NCBI RefSeq assembly: GCF_018069625.1
Contig: NZ_CP072941.1
Span: 9,796,001-9,860,000 of the forward strand
Source: Streptomyces yatensis
GTDB lineage: Bacteria > Actinomycetota > Actinomycetes > Streptomycetales > Streptomycetaceae
Length of the DNA stretch: 64,000 nt
Reading direction: 5' to 3'
Below the pieces are notes generated by a model. It searched no databases. It was not told where the DNA came from and saw only the letters and a list, made by a program, of their open reading frames with translations. The position numbers were made by a program, and so were the translations under genes. Positions 24,232 to 33,392 of the stretch are shown in pieces; within the stretch, counting starts at the first letter, position 1; the number at the start of each line of letters is the position of its first letter.

Positions 24232-25817
24232 GCTTCCTCGATCCCAGAACGCTCGCGTTCGTGCTCTTCGCTGGCTTCATGGCCGTCTCGTTCCTGCTGT
24301 GCATCCTCGCGGCCACCGGCAATGACGACCCCACCGAGTTCTACCTCGGCACCGGCTCGCTCAGCCCGATGCAGAACGGCCTGGCCATCGCGGGTGATTA
24401 CATCTCCGCCGCCACCGTGCTCAGCACTACCGGCACCATCGCCCTGGCCGGATTCGACGGGGTGCTCATCGCCTCGTCCACCGTGCTCTCCATCCTGCTG
24501 TTCATGCTGGTCCTGGCCGGACCGCTGTGCGGACGGGGGCGGTTCACCCTCGGCGACGTCCTCTCCGAGCGGCTGAGCGAACGCCCCGCCCGCATCGGCA
24601 CCGCCGTCGTGGTGCTGGTGGTCGTCCTGCCGCTGCTGCTGGTGCAGCTCAACGGCGCCGGTGCCATGCTGGCGGTGCTGCTCGGCATCCCGGGCAGCGG
24701 CGCGGTCACCGGCTGCACCGTCTTCATCGGCTCGCTCATGGTCTGTTACGCCGCCCTCGGCGGGATGAAGGGCACCGGATTCATCCAGATCCTCAAGACG
24801 GTGCTGCTGCTCGCCGCGTTCGTCCTGCTCGCCGCTCTGGTGCTGAAGCGCTTCTCCTGGAATCCGTTCACCCTCTTCGACGCCGCGGCCGACGCCAGTG
24901 GCTACGGCGACGGCTTCTGGCAGTCCGGCCGCCAGTACGGCGACTCCCTCAGCGGCCGCCTGGACGTCATCAGCGTCCAGCTCACCCTCGCCGTCGGCGC
25001 GGCCTGCATGCCGCATCTCACCATGCGGCTCCACCCGATCCGCGGGATGCGGGCCGCCCGCGCCGCCACCACCTGGGCGGTGGGCGCGGTCACCACCATC
25101 CTCGGGCTGATCGTGATCGTGGGCGCCGGAGCCACCGCCGTCGTCGGCGCCCGTGCCCTGCGCGCCTCCGACCCCACCGGCAGCGACTCGCTGCTGCTGC
25201 TGACCCTCGCCCTGGACCCGGCGGCGCAGGAGGCCCACCGCAGCCTGCTCTTCTCCGTCGTGGCCTGCGCGGTCGTCGCCACCACCCTCGCGGCGGTCGC
25301 CGGACTCACCCTGGCCGCCGCGGCCTCCCTCGCCCATGACGTCCTGGCCAAGGTCGTCTTCAAGGGCGGGCTCTCGGCCAACCGGGAGCTGGCCGCCGCC
25401 CGTACGGCCATCGTGGTCGTCGGTGTCGTGGCCGTCGTCCTGGCCATCGTGACCCAGCACTGGAACCGGCAGGTCCTGATCTCCTTCACCTTCGCGGCCG
25501 CCGCCTCGGCCCTGTTGCCGATCGTGCTCTACGGCACCCTGTGGCGCGGCTTCACGGTGAACGGACTGCGCTGGGCGCTGTACGGCGGACTTCTCCTCAC
25601 CGCCGTGACCATGGCCTTCTCCCCGGCGATCTCCGGCAACCCGCTCGCGGTCTTCCCCGAGCGCGACTTCCACTGGTTCCCGCTCCGCAACCCGGGCCTG
25701 ATCACCATTCCCGCCGGTTTTCTGCTCGGCTGGCTCGGCTCCCGCACCGGAGGGCGGGCCCGGCATGCCCAGGACCCCACGCGCGGGGACCTGCCGTACG
25801 CGATGCCCACCGGCTGA
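24228..25817 (+). CDS. Sodium:solute symporter (SSS family, acetate/monocarboxylate ActP-like)
   Basis: 529 residues with 13 or so membrane helices. Family motifs include DDPTEFYLGTGSLSPMQNG, GLAIAGDYISAATVLSTTGT (helix 1 core), LLVQLNGAGAMLAVLLGIPG and the cytoplasmic PHLTMRLHPIRGMRAARAAT. The D-Y-I-S-A-A signature is shared with acetate and pyruvate permeases of the SSS family, which couple uptake to a Na+ gradient. GTG 24228 overlaps the small partner gene and is preceded by GGGGAGGGG. A gene on the opposite strand converges 26 bases downstream. Substrate is inferred from family only. Confidence 0.88.
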   Translation: MSFLDPRTLAFVLFAGFMAVSFLLCILAATGNDDPTEFYLGTGSLSPMQNGLAIAGDYISAATVLSTTGTIALAGFDGVLIASSTVLSILLFMLVLAGPLCGRGRFTLGDVLSERLSERPARIGTAVVVLVVVLPLLLVQLNGAGAMLAVLLGIPGSGAVTGCTVFIGSLMVCYAALGGMKGTGFIQILKTVLLLAAFVLLAALVLKRFSWNPFTLFDAAADASGYGDGFWQSGRQYGDSLSGRLDVISVQLTLAVGAACMPHLTMRLHPIRGMRAARAATTWAVGAVTTILGLIVIVGAGATAVVGARALRASDPTGSDSLLLLTLALDPAAQEAHRSLLFSVVACAVVATTLAAVAGLTLAAAASLAHDVLAKVVFKGGLSANRELAAARTAIVVVGVVAVVLAIVTQHWNRQVLISFTFAAAASALLPIVLYGTLWRGFTVNGLRWALYGGLLLTAVTMAFSPAISGNPLAVFPERDFHWFPLRNPGLITIPAGFLLGWLGSRTGGRARHAQDPTRGDLPYAMPTG

Positions 25818-25843
25818 CCCGCCCGGGTGCCGCCCCGGGTCTC

Positions 25844-26437
25844 CTACGGGGATCGGCGCCCGGCCTTGGCGCGCCGGTGGGCGGCCACCCGCTCACGGGT
25901 CGCGCACCGGCGTGAGCAGTAGCGGCGCTCCGGGCCGCTGCCCACGGTGAGGAAGACATCGCCGCAGCTGGGGGAGGAGCACAGGCCGCCGGGCGGGCGC
26001 TGACCGTCCCAGATCAGCACGGTCAGCGCCATGCACGAGGAGGCCAGGAACCACTCGCCCCAGGGCGCCTCGTCATCGCTGTCCAGGTGCGGATGCCAGG
26101 GCGAACGGCCGTCGTGCGAGCTGAGCCGGAGCGGACCCGTGCCCTCCCGCAGCAGCCCGTTGAGCACTCCGGCGGCCTCGTCGACATGCGTGGCGGCGAA
26201 CACCTCGCGCAGCCGCAGCGCGGCGCTGCGCATGCCCGCGACATCACCTGCGGTGAGCTTGACCGGGCCGGGCTCACCGTGGTCGAGCAGGATCCCGGCG
26301 ATCGCGCGGGGATCCGGGCTCGGCTCCGCCGTCAGGGCGTTGACGAGGGCGGCGGTGCGCCGGGCGGTGTCCCGCACCGAGAGCCGGGTGGACCGGTCGT
26401 CGTTCGAGGGGGGCGACACGACGCCAATGTAACGCAC
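25844..26437 (-). CDS. CGNR zinc-finger transcriptional regulator
   Basis: 197 residues. The N-terminal part resembles the stress-induced ABATE-like domain (AALVNALTAEPSPDP, LRLREVFAATHV). The C-terminus carries the zinc-binding CX4C...CX3C finger: GGLCSSPSCGDVFLTVG and RRYCSRRCATRERVAAHRR, where CATR stands for the family's CGNR. Such proteins bind DNA and control neighbouring transporter or metabolic genes. The GTG at 26437 or 26419 is the start; neither has a ribosome site, so the transcript may be leaderless. It is divergent from an MFS gene across a perfect palindrome (26451-26468), its likely operator. Confidence 0.85.
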   Translation of the reverse strand: MRYIGVVSPPSNDDRSTRLSVRDTARRTAALVNALTAEPSPDPRAIAGILLDHGEPGPVKLTAGDVAGMRSAALRLREVFAATHVDEAAGVLNGLLREGTGPLRLSSHDGRSPWHPHLDSDDEAPWGEWFLASSCMALTVLIWDGQRPPGGLCSSPSCGDVFLTVGSGPERRYCSRRCATRERVAAHRRAKAGRRSP

Positions 26438-26450
26438 CTGGCGAACATTT

Positions 26451-26468
26451 ACGTTACCTCCGTAACGT
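26451..26468. promoter_or_regulatory. Palindrome ACGTTAC-N4-GTAACGT, shared operator candidate
   Basis: A perfect 7-bp inverted repeat with a CTCC spacer lies between the divergent CGNR and MFS genes, overlapping the possible GTG start at 26467. Partial GTAACG/GTTACG half-sites flank it at about 26429 and 26484. The probable ligand is the CGNR protein. Confidence 0.6.
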
Positions 26469-26475
26469 GATCCGC

Positions 26476-27684
26476 ATGCCAGGGCGTTACGCGATGGAGT
26501 GCTATCTGGGCGGGGCGGCCGCCGCCCGCGCGGGGGACGAGATGTCCGGGCCCGCGCTGCTGCTGGCCGGACCGGCGCTCACCGGTTCGGCCTCCTCGGG
26601 CTCGTCACTGCTGGCGGGCATCATGATCGCGGCGGCGGTCGGCGGACCGCTCTTCGGGGTGCTGCTCGACCGCTCCGTCCGGCCGGGCCGGCTGCTGGCC
26701 GCGGCACTCGCCCTCTACGCGGTGGCGCTGACCGCGATCCTCCTGGGCCTGGGGCGGCTGCCGTTCGCCCTCACCGTTCTTTTCGCGGTGGGCGCCGGGC
26801 TGCTGGGACCGGCCCTGTCCGGGGGATGGACCTCCCAGCTGCCGCGGGTGGCACCGCCGTTGGCCCTGCCCCGGGCCAACGCGCTCGACGCGATGACCTT
26901 CAGCCTCGCCGCGCTGGTGGGGCCCGCACTCGCCGGGACCGTCGCGGGGGCGGCCGGGGCTCCGGCCGCCGTGGCGGTGTCCATCGCCCTGATCGGCCTC
27001 GCGCTGCCCGCCGCCTGGGCGCTCCCCGCGCCGCCGCGGCCCGCCCCGGTCCCGCCACCGGCCACCTCGGTCGTCGCCGATCTCACCGCCGGGCTGCGCG
27101 CCATCGCCCGCAACCGGCCCCTGGCCCGTGCCACCGCCACCTCCGTCGTCTCCTGCGTAGGCCAGGGCGCGCTGCTCACCTGCTGTCCGCTCCTCGGCGC
27201 GGCCGTGCTCGGCGGCGCCGACCGCGGCGCCCTGCTGCTGTCCGCCACCGCCGCGTCCGCGCTCGTGGCCAACGCGGTCCTCGCCCGCCGCCCCCGCCCG
27301 CCACGTCCGGACACCGTGCTCCTCGGCGCAGTCCTGCTGCTCGTCCTCGCGCCCCTGCTCGCGGCCACCGGTCACCCGGTCGCGCTGATCGCCGCCGTGC
27401 TGCTCGCCGGGGCCGCCGAGGGCCCCCAGCTCACGGCCCTGTTCGCGGTGCGTCACCGGGAGGCGCCCGAGCGGCTGCGCGGCCAGGTCTTCACCACCGG
27501 CGCCAGCCTGAAGATCACCGGCTTCGCGGTGGGCGCGGGCTTCGCCGGTCCGCTCGCCACCTGGTCGCTGCCGGGCGCCCTGGTGGCCGCAGGGGGGTGC
27601 GAGGCACTCGCGGCTGTGGTGTTCGTATGCTTGCCGGACGATACGGAGGATATCGTTCCGGATGTGCCTCCGGGGGCTGTGTGA
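26476..27684 (+). CDS. MFS transporter divergent from the CGNR regulator
   Basis: 402 residues from ATG 26476 (GTG 26467 is in frame nine bases upstream and overlaps the palindrome). Twelve hydrophobic helices are visible. The helix 2-3 loop reads FGVLLDRSVRPGRLL, a weak version of motif A, and helix 4-5 has LALPRANALDAMTFSLAALVG, typical of MFS proteins with ENTS/enterobactin-exporter-like architecture. The central loop is Pro-rich. No strong ribosome site is seen, suggesting a leaderless or poorly translated message. Export of a toxic compound sensed by the CGNR regulator is a reasonable but unproven role. Confidence 0.82.
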   Translation: MPGRYAMECYLGGAAAARAGDEMSGPALLLAGPALTGSASSGSSLLAGIMIAAAVGGPLFGVLLDRSVRPGRLLAAALALYAVALTAILLGLGRLPFALTVLFAVGAGLLGPALSGGWTSQLPRVAPPLALPRANALDAMTFSLAALVGPALAGTVAGAAGAPAAVAVSIALIGLALPAAWALPAPPRPAPVPPPATSVVADLTAGLRAIARNRPLARATATSVVSCVGQGALLTCCPLLGAAVLGGADRGALLLSATAASALVANAVLARRPRPPRPDTVLLGAVLLLVLAPLLAATGHPVALIAAVLLAGAAEGPQLTALFAVRHREAPERLRGQVFTTGASLKITGFAVGAGFAGPLATWSLPGALVAAGGCEALAAVVFVCLPDDTEDIVPDVPPGAV

Positions 27685-27712
27685 CAGAGGCATGTCAGGC
27701 ATGATGACCTGC

Positions 27713-28558
27713 ATGGAAGACCTGAAAGACCTGCTGCCCGTCGAAGCCGTCCGGCTCGACGTCCGGGTGGCCGACTGGCGTGAGGCGATAGGCGCGGCCG
27801 GCCGGCTCATGGTGGAAACCGGCGCCACCACCGACGAGTACACCGGCGAGATGGTCGCCAACGTCGAGGAGAACGGGCCGTACATCGTCATCGCCCCGGG
27901 GGTGGCGTTCGCCCACTCCCGGCCGTCCCCGGCGGTGCTCAGGACCGGGATGTCCTGGGTCCGGCTCGCCGGGCCCGTGGAATTCGGGCACGAGTCCAAC
28001 GACCCCGTCACCCTCGTCGTCGCCCTGGCCGCCCAGGACTCCGCCGCGCACACCTCGGCGATGGGGAGCCTGGCGCGGCTCCTGGGAGACCCCGTCACCG
28101 CGGCCGCCCTGGCGGAGGCGCCCACCCCGGAGGCGCTGCACGCCGTGCTGGCGGGGGAGCGGGCGGAGAACGGCTCCGAGACGACCGGGCCGGCCGCCGC
28201 CGCCGAGCCGTCCGGTCCCGAAGTGTCCGCCACCCCCGAGCCACCCACCGCCTCCGCGCCCCGTGCGGTCTCGCTGCACAAGATCCTCACGGTCTGCGGC
28301 AACGGCGTGGGCACCAGCCTGTTCCTCAAGAACACCCTGGAGCAGGTGCTGGACCGCTGGGGGTGGTCGAGGTTCGTCACCGTGGAGGCCACGGACACCA
28401 TCTCCGCGAAGGGCAAGGCGTCCGAGGCCGTGGCCCTGCTCACCTCCCGTGAGATCGCCAGGACCCTCGGGGATGTGGGACGGCCCGTGAAGGTCGTCCA
28501 GGACTTCACCAGCACCGCCGAGGTGGACGCGGTGCTCCGGGACACGTACGACGTCTGA
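27713..28558 (+). CDS. PTS enzyme IIA-IIB fusion, L-ascorbate/mannitol-type IIA with UlaB-type IIB
   Basis: 281 residues. The IIA domain (1-150) reads DLKDLLPVEAVRLDVRVADW and IAPGVAFAHSRPSPAVLR, with the phospho-acceptor H68. After an Ala/Pro/Glu-rich linker, the IIB domain has the phospho-Cys loop KILTVCGNGVGTSLFLKNTL (C195), as in UlaB, and ends in TYDV. Phosphate passes from HPr through H68 and C195 to the incoming sugar acid. ATGs at 27692, 27701 and 27713 are all in frame; AGAGG suits 27701, the domain start suits 27713. The IIC gene follows 23 bases later. Fusion of IIA and IIB differs from the separate UlaB and UlaC of E. coli. Confidence 0.85.
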   Translation: MEDLKDLLPVEAVRLDVRVADWREAIGAAGRLMVETGATTDEYTGEMVANVEENGPYIVIAPGVAFAHSRPSPAVLRTGMSWVRLAGPVEFGHESNDPVTLVVALAAQDSAAHTSAMGSLARLLGDPVTAAALAEAPTPEALHAVLAGERAENGSETTGPAAAAEPSGPEVSATPEPPTASAPRAVSLHKILTVCGNGVGTSLFLKNTLEQVLDRWGWSRFVTVEATDTISAKGKASEAVALLTSREIARTLGDVGRPVKVVQDFTSTAEVDAVLRDTYDV

Positions 28559-28581
28559 ACGACGGGGACTAAGGAAGCACC

Positions 28582-30135
28582 ATGGGCTGGTTTGTCACCC
28601 TTGCCACGTTTCTCGTCAATGAGATTCTGAGCGAGCCCGCGTATCTGATCGGCATCATCACCGCCGTCGGACTCATCGCGATGAAGAAGAGCACCGGGCA
28701 GATCATCGGCGGCGCCATCAAGGCGACCCTCGGCTTTCTGCTGATCGGCGCGGGAGCGGGACTGGTCACCGCCTCCCTCGACCCGCTGGGCACCATGATC
28801 CAGGGCGTCACCGGCGCCCACGGCGTCATCCCCACCAACGAGGCCATCGTCGGCATCGCCCAGGACCAGTTCGGCTCACGGGTCGCCTGGCTGATGATCC
28901 TGGGCTTCGTGGTCAGCCTGCTGCTGGCCCGGTTCACCCCGCTCCGCTATGTCTTCCTGACCGGGCACCACATGCTCTTCATGGCCACGCTGCTGACCGT
29001 GGTCCTGGCAGGCGGCGGCCGCTCGACCGTCGCCGTGGTGGCCGTCGGCGGTGTGCTGCTGGGCATCATGCTGGTCGCGATGCCCGCCTTCGCCCACCCC
29101 TGGACCAAGCGCGTCACCGGCAGCGACACCGTCGCCATCGGCCACTTCGGCACGGCCGGATACATCGTGGCGGGCGCGACCGGACGGGTCGTCGGCAAGC
29201 GCAGCCGCTCCACCGAGGAGATGAAGCTCCCCGAGGGGCTGCGGTTCCTGCGCGACTCGATGGTGGCCACCGCCCTGTCGATGCTGCTGATCTACCTGGT
29301 CATGGCCGTCCTCCTGCTCGCCAAGGAGGGGCAGAAGACCGCCTTCAAGGCGTTCGCCACGGGCACCGGCACGGTGGCCACCGGCACCGGTAACTACCTG
29401 ATGCAGTCCGTGATGCAGGGGCTGCAGTTCGGCATCGCGGTCGCGGTGATCCTCTTCGGTGTCCGTACGATCCTCGGTGAGCTCGTCCCCGCCTTCCAGG
29501 GGATCGCGCAGAAGGTCGTCCCCGGCGCCCTGCCCGCGCTGGACGCCCCGATCGTCTTCCCGTACGCGCAGAACGCGGTGCTGATCGGCTTCATCTCCAG
29601 CTTCACCGGCGGCCTGATCGGCCTGGCCCTGCTCACCTGGATCTTCAGTCCGGCCTTCGGCCTCGCCCTGGTGCTGCCCGGTCTGGTGCCGCACTTCTTC
29701 ACCGGCGGCGCGGCCGGGGTCTACGGCAACGCCACCGGCGGCCGGCGCGGCGCGGTCGTGGGGGCGTTCCTCAACGGGCTGCTCATCACCTTCCTCCCCG
29801 CCCTGCTGCTCAAGGTGCTCGGCGCGTTCGGCGACCAGAACACCACCTTCGGCGACGCCGACTTCGGCTGGTTCGGCGCGCTGATCGGCAACGCGGGCAA
29901 GGCCGGTGGCGCCGCCGGACTCGTCATCATCGTGCTGCTCGGCCTCGCCGTCCTCGGTGGCGCGATCCTGGTGCAGAAGCGGGTGGTCGACACCGGCTGG
30001 GACCCGGGCGCGGCGCGCGATGCCCTGATGCCGCGCGAGAGCGTGGCGGCGCCCGCCGAGGCGGGTACCACCACGGCCGCGTACGCCAAGATCCCGCCGC
30101 CCGCGGGCGCTCCCGCACCCCCGCCCGCCGCCTAG
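28582..30135 (+). CDS. ulaA: PTS enzyme IIC of the L-ascorbate family (UlaA-like)
   Basis: 517 residues with about 11 membrane helices. Family features include the N-terminal FLVNEILSEPAYLIGIITAV, the GQIIGGAIKATLGFLLIGAG repeat, NEAIVGIAQDQFGS, TGHHMLFMA and IVFPYAQNAVLIGFISSFTG. The protein is the transmembrane pore that binds and translocates the substrate for phosphorylation by the upstream IIAB. AAGGAAG precedes ATG 28582. A C-terminal Ala/Pro tail is species-specific. No catabolic gene (UlaD, UlaE, UlaF or UlaG type) and no HPr/EI gene adjoins, so the true substrate may not be ascorbate. A large hairpin follows. Confidence 0.85.
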   Translation: MGWFVTLATFLVNEILSEPAYLIGIITAVGLIAMKKSTGQIIGGAIKATLGFLLIGAGAGLVTASLDPLGTMIQGVTGAHGVIPTNEAIVGIAQDQFGSRVAWLMILGFVVSLLLARFTPLRYVFLTGHHMLFMATLLTVVLAGGGRSTVAVVAVGGVLLGIMLVAMPAFAHPWTKRVTGSDTVAIGHFGTAGYIVAGATGRVVGKRSRSTEEMKLPEGLRFLRDSMVATALSMLLIYLVMAVLLLAKEGQKTAFKAFATGTGTVATGTGNYLMQSVMQGLQFGIAVAVILFGVRTILGELVPAFQGIAQKVVPGALPALDAPIVFPYAQNAVLIGFISSFTGGLIGLALLTWIFSPAFGLALVLPGLVPHFFTGGAAGVYGNATGGRRGAVVGAFLNGLLITFLPALLLKVLGAFGDQNTTFGDADFGWFGALIGNAGKAGGAAGLVIIVLLGLAVLGGAILVQKRVVDTGWDPGAARDALMPRESVAAPAEAGTTTAAYAKIPPPAGAPAPPPAA

Positions 30136-30146
30136 GTCAGTGAGGG

Positions 30147-30209
30147 CGCCCCGGTGGTCCCGTCCCGAGCCCCCGGCCCGGGACGGGACGGACCAGGACC
30201 ACCGGGGCG
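30147..30209. terminator. Bidirectional hairpin between ulaA-like and uvrA-like genes
   Basis: Outer arms 30147-30160 and 30196-30209 are perfectly complementary over 14 bases. An inner arm CGTCCCG (30161-30167) can pair with CGGGACG at 30179 or 30184. It lies between the stops of two convergent genes. Confidence 0.8.
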
Positions 30210-30216
30210 AGGAGGC

Positions 30217-32466
30217 TCACGCCCGCTTGACGTAGTCGCGCAGATGGACGGCGGTGAGGGAGCCTCCGGAGTCCACGAGGTTCGCGGGGGTGCCGGTGAA
30301 CACCACCCGACCGCCGTCATGGCCCGCCCCCGGGCCCATGTCGATGATCCAGTCCGCATGGGCCATCACGGCCTGGTGGTGCTCGATGACGACGACCGTG
30401 TTGCCCGCGTCGACAAGGCGGTCGAGCAGCGCGAGCAGCTGGTCCACATCGGCGAGATGCAGTCCGGTGGTCGGCTCGTCCAGAACGTACGTCGTGCCGC
30501 TCCGCGCCATATGGATGGCCAGCTTCAGCCGCTGGCGCTCACCCCCGGAGAGCGTGGTGAGCGGCTGGCCGAGGCCCAGATAGCCCAGCCCCACCGCGGC
30601 CAGCCGGTCCAGGATCAGCCGGGCCTGACCGCCTGCGAAGAACTCCCGTGCCTCGGCCACCGACATGCCCAGGACATCGCTGATGTTCCGCCCGCGCAGC
30701 GTGTACGTGAGCACCTCGGGCCGGAACCGCTTCCCCTCGCAGTCCTCGCACACCGAGGCCACCTCGGCCATCATCGCGAGATCGGTGTAGATCAGCCCGA
30801 TGCCCTTGCAGCGGGGGCAGGCACCCTCCGAATTGGCGCTGAACAGACCCGGTTTGACGTGGTTGGCCTTGGCGAACGCCGCCCGGATCGGATCGAGGAG
30901 CCCCGTGTACGTGGCGGGGTTGCTGCGGCGGGAGCCACGGATCGCCGACTGGTCGGCGACGATCACCTCCTCCCGCCCGGACAGCGACCCATGGATCAGG
31001 GAGCTCTTGCCCGATCCGGCGACACCGGTGACGACGGTGAGCACACCGAGGGGGATGTCGACGCTCACATCCCGCAGATTGTGCAGCCGCGCGCCCCTGA
31101 CCGGCAGGTGCCCACTGGGCTGCCGCACCGTCTCCCGCAGCCGCACCCGGTGGTCCAGATGGCGCCCGGTCAGGGTGTCCGAGGCGCGCAGCCCGGCCAG
31201 GTCGCCCTGGTAGCAGATCCGCCCGCCCGCCACCCCCGCGCCGGGCCCCAGGTCCACCACATGGTCCGCGATCCGGATGGTCTCCGGTTTGTGCTCCACG
31301 ACCAGCACCGTGTTGCCCTTGTCCCGCAGCTGGAGCAGCAGTTGGTTCATGCGCTCGATGTCATGCGGATGCAGACCCACCGTGGGCTCGTCGAAGACAT
31401 AGGTGACATCGGTCAGACTGGAGCCCAGATGCCGGACCATCCGCACCCGCTGGGCCTCGCCGCCCGAGAGGGTGGCGGACTCCCGGTCCAGGCTCAGATA
31501 GCCCAGGCCGATCTCGACCAGTGAGTCGAGCAGCGCCCGCAGGCTCTCCAGCACCGGTCCGACGGAATCGTGCCGGATCCCGCGCACGAACTCCGCCAGA
31601 TCGCTGATCTGCAGGGCCGAGCACTCCGTGATGGAGCGGCCGTCGATCCGGCAGGACCGGACGGCCTCGCACAGCCGGGCGCCCTCACACTCGGCGCATT
31701 CGGTCAGTGCCATGGCCCGGTCGGCGAACGCGCGCAGCCGCGGCTGCATCGTCTCCCGGTCCTTCGCGAGGTACAGCCGGCGGACCTTGGTCACCAGCCC
31801 CTCGTAGGTGAGGTTGTTCTTCCCCACCTTGATCTTGGTGGCCGGTTTGTGGAGGAAGTCCTCCCACTCGGTGGGGGAGTAGTCCCGGAGCCTGATATCG
31901 GGGTCGAAAAGGCCGGAGGCCGCCATAACCTGCCAGTGCCAGCTGTCCACCTCGAATCCGGGGACGGTGATCGCCCCCTCCTTCAACGACTTCTCCCTGT
32001 CGATGAGTTGGGCGATGTCGATGTCGGTGACCCTGCCGAGCCCCTCGCACCGCGGACACATGCCCTCGGCCGTGTTGAAGCTGAAGGCGAGGGGCGGGCC
32101 GACATAAGGGCTGCCGATCCGGCTGAACAGGATCCGCAGCAGCGTGTGGGCGTCGGTGGCGGTGCCCACCGTGGAACGGGAGTTGGCACCCATCGGCTCC
32201 TGGTCCACGATGATCGCCGCGCTCAGATTCCGCAGCGAGTCGACATCCGGACGGCCCAGCGTCGGCATGAAGTTCTGGACGAACGCCGTATAGGTCTCAT
32301 TGATCAGCCGCCTCGACTCCGCGGCGATGGTGTCGAAGACGAGCGAGGACTTACCGGAGCCGGAGACGCCGGTGAAGACCGTAAGGCTTCGCTTGGGAAT
32401 GTCCACACTCACGCCCTGGAGATTGTTCTCCCTGGCGCCACGGACCTTGATTTCGCTGACATCCAT
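30217..32466 (-). CDS. UvrA-like ABC ATPase lacking the UvrB-binding region (drug-resistance type)
   Basis: 749 residues, against about 950 for housekeeping UvrA. Two ABC modules are present. Walker A motifs are [11 protein letters not shown] and [11 protein letters not shown]; signature motifs [11 protein letters not shown] and [11 protein letters not shown]; Walker B regions [14 protein letters not shown] and [14 protein letters not shown]. Zinc-finger pairs are visible as [10 protein letters not shown] and [10 protein letters not shown]...CEDCEGKRF. The segment that contacts UvrB is missing, as in DrrC and TioU-like proteins that protect DNA from intercalating antibiotics in actinomycetes. 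It is divergent from a MerR regulator 133 bases away, its probable inducer. ATG 32466 has GAAGG four bases upstream, inside an inverted repeat. Confidence 0.88.
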   Translation of the reverse strand: MDVSEIKVRGARENNLQGVSVDIPKRSLTVFTGVSGSGKSSLVFDTIAAESRRLINETYTAFVQNFMPTLGRPDVDSLRNLSAAIIVDQEPMGANSRSTVGTATDAHTLLRILFSRIGSPYVGPPLAFSFNTAEGMCPRCEGLGRVTDIDIAQLIDREKSLKEGAITVPGFEVDSWHWQVMAASGLFDPDIRLRDYSPTEWEDFLHKPATKIKVGKNNLTYEGLVTKVRRLYLAKDRETMQPRLRAFADRAMALTECAECEGARLCEAVRSCRIDGRSITECSALQISDLAEFVRGIRHDSVGPVLESLRALLDSLVEIGLGYLSLDRESATLSGGEAQRVRMVRHLGSSLTDVTYVFDEPTVGLHPHDIERMNQLLLQLRDKGNTVLVVEHKPETIRIADHVVDLGPGAGVAGGRICYQGDLAGLRASDTLTGRHLDHRVRLRETVRQPSGHLPVRGARLHNLRDVSVDIPLGVLTVVTGVAGSGKSSLIHGSLSGREEVIVADQSAIRGSRRSNPATYTGLLDPIRAAFAKANHVKPGLFSANSEGACPRCKGIGLIYTDLAMMAEVASVCEDCEGKRFRPEVLTYTLRGRNISDVLGMSVAEAREFFAGGQARLILDRLAAVGLGYLGLGQPLTTLSGGERQRLKLAIHMARSGTTYVLDEPTTGLHLADVDQLLALLDRLVDAGNTVVVIEHHQAVMAHADWIIDMGPGAGHDGGRVVFTGTPANLVDSGGSLTAVHLRDYVKRA

Positions 32467-32468
32467 AC

Positions 32469-32488
32469 CTTCAAGTGTTTCATTGAAG
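32469..32488. promoter_or_regulatory. Inverted repeat CTTCAA-N8-TTGAAG over the uvrA-like ribosome site
   Basis: A perfect 6-bp inverted repeat begins three bases upstream of the UvrA-like start codon. The location between divergent genes and a CTTCAA core resembling other MerR-family sites suggest the double-HTH MerR protein binds here. A further ACCTTC/GAAGGT pair lies at about 32554-32592. Confidence 0.45.
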
Positions 32489-32599
32489 TAGCGGTTGAGA
32501 CTTTTCGCGGCTTTCCTCCCAGCACTGCTGGATGCGGTGCGACAGAGCCGCGCTAACCTTCAACTCGCCCGTGAACCCCTGCCGGGAAGGTGACGAACC

Positions 32600-33334
32600 G
32601 TGAGCCCTACGGACGCCGCGCTGCGCCCCGTCGATCTGGCCCGGATGGCGGGCGTCTCCACCCAGCAGATCCGCAACTACCTCGACGCGGGCGTCCTGCC
32701 CCCGGCCGCCCGCACCCCCGCCGGCTACCGCAGGTTCGAGGACCGGCACCGCAGAGCCCTGGTGACCTACCGGGCCCTGATACCGGGATACGGCACGGAG
32801 ACCGCCCGCGCGGTCATGCGGGCCGTCCACGCCGAGGACGTCGCCCTGGCGCTCACCCTCGTCAACGCAGGCCATGCCGCGCTCCACGACCAGCGGCTCT
32901 CCCTCAAGGCGACCGGGGAGGCACTGGAGACGGTCGCCGGGCAGACCCCGGACACCTCGGCGCCCGCACGCCCCGGGCCACTGCGCATCGGCGAGGTGGC
33001 CGCCCGCATCGGAGTGCGCACCTCCGCCCTCCGGGTCTGGGAGTCCGCCGGTCTGCTGCGCCCGCGCCGCGACCGGGGCACCGGCTACCGCGTCTACGGC
33101 CCGTCCGACGTCCGGGACGCCCGGATGATCGACCTGCTGCGCCAGGTCCGCTATCCGCTGCCGCAGATCCGGCCCGTCCTCGAGGGCCTGCGCCGCACCG
33201 GCGGCAGCGAGGCTCTGCGCACCGTCATCGCCCGCCGTCAGGAGGGGCTCGCCCGGCGCGCCGCCGCCATGCTCGAGGGCTCCTGCCGGCTGCACCACTA
33301 CCTCACGGAAAATCCGTCGGCCGAGGAGCGATGA
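32600..33334 (+). CDS. MerR-family regulator with two MerR DNA-binding domains (TioE-like)
   Basis: 244 residues containing two helix-turn-helix units of the MerR family: residues about 9-75 (VDLARMAGVSTQQIRNYLDA, PAGYRRFEDRHRRAL) and about 127-195 (RIGEVAARIGVRTSALRVWE, GTGYRVYGPSDVRDARMIDL). Ordinary MerR proteins have one and dimerise; a tandem pair in one chain could bind a palindrome as a monomer or bridge two sites. No effector domain with cysteines is visible. GTG 32600 follows GGAAGG by 9 bases. It is divergent from the UvrA-like gene. In the thiocoraline cluster a regulator TioE and a UvrA-like TioU occur together, so the pairing here is consistent with a resistance switch. Confidence 0.85.
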   Translation: MSPTDAALRPVDLARMAGVSTQQIRNYLDAGVLPPAARTPAGYRRFEDRHRRALVTYRALIPGYGTETARAVMRAVHAEDVALALTLVNAGHAALHDQRLSLKATGEALETVAGQTPDTSAPARPGPLRIGEVAARIGVRTSALRVWESAGLLRPRRDRGTGYRVYGPSDVRDARMIDLLRQVRYPLPQIRPVLEGLRRTGGSEALRTVIARRQEGLARRAAAMLEGSCRLHHYLTENPSAEER

Positions 33335-33392
33335 GTTCCCGGCGCGGGAGCGGTCGATAGGGGGTAAACGCTCCCGAGCGCAGGAGGAACCG

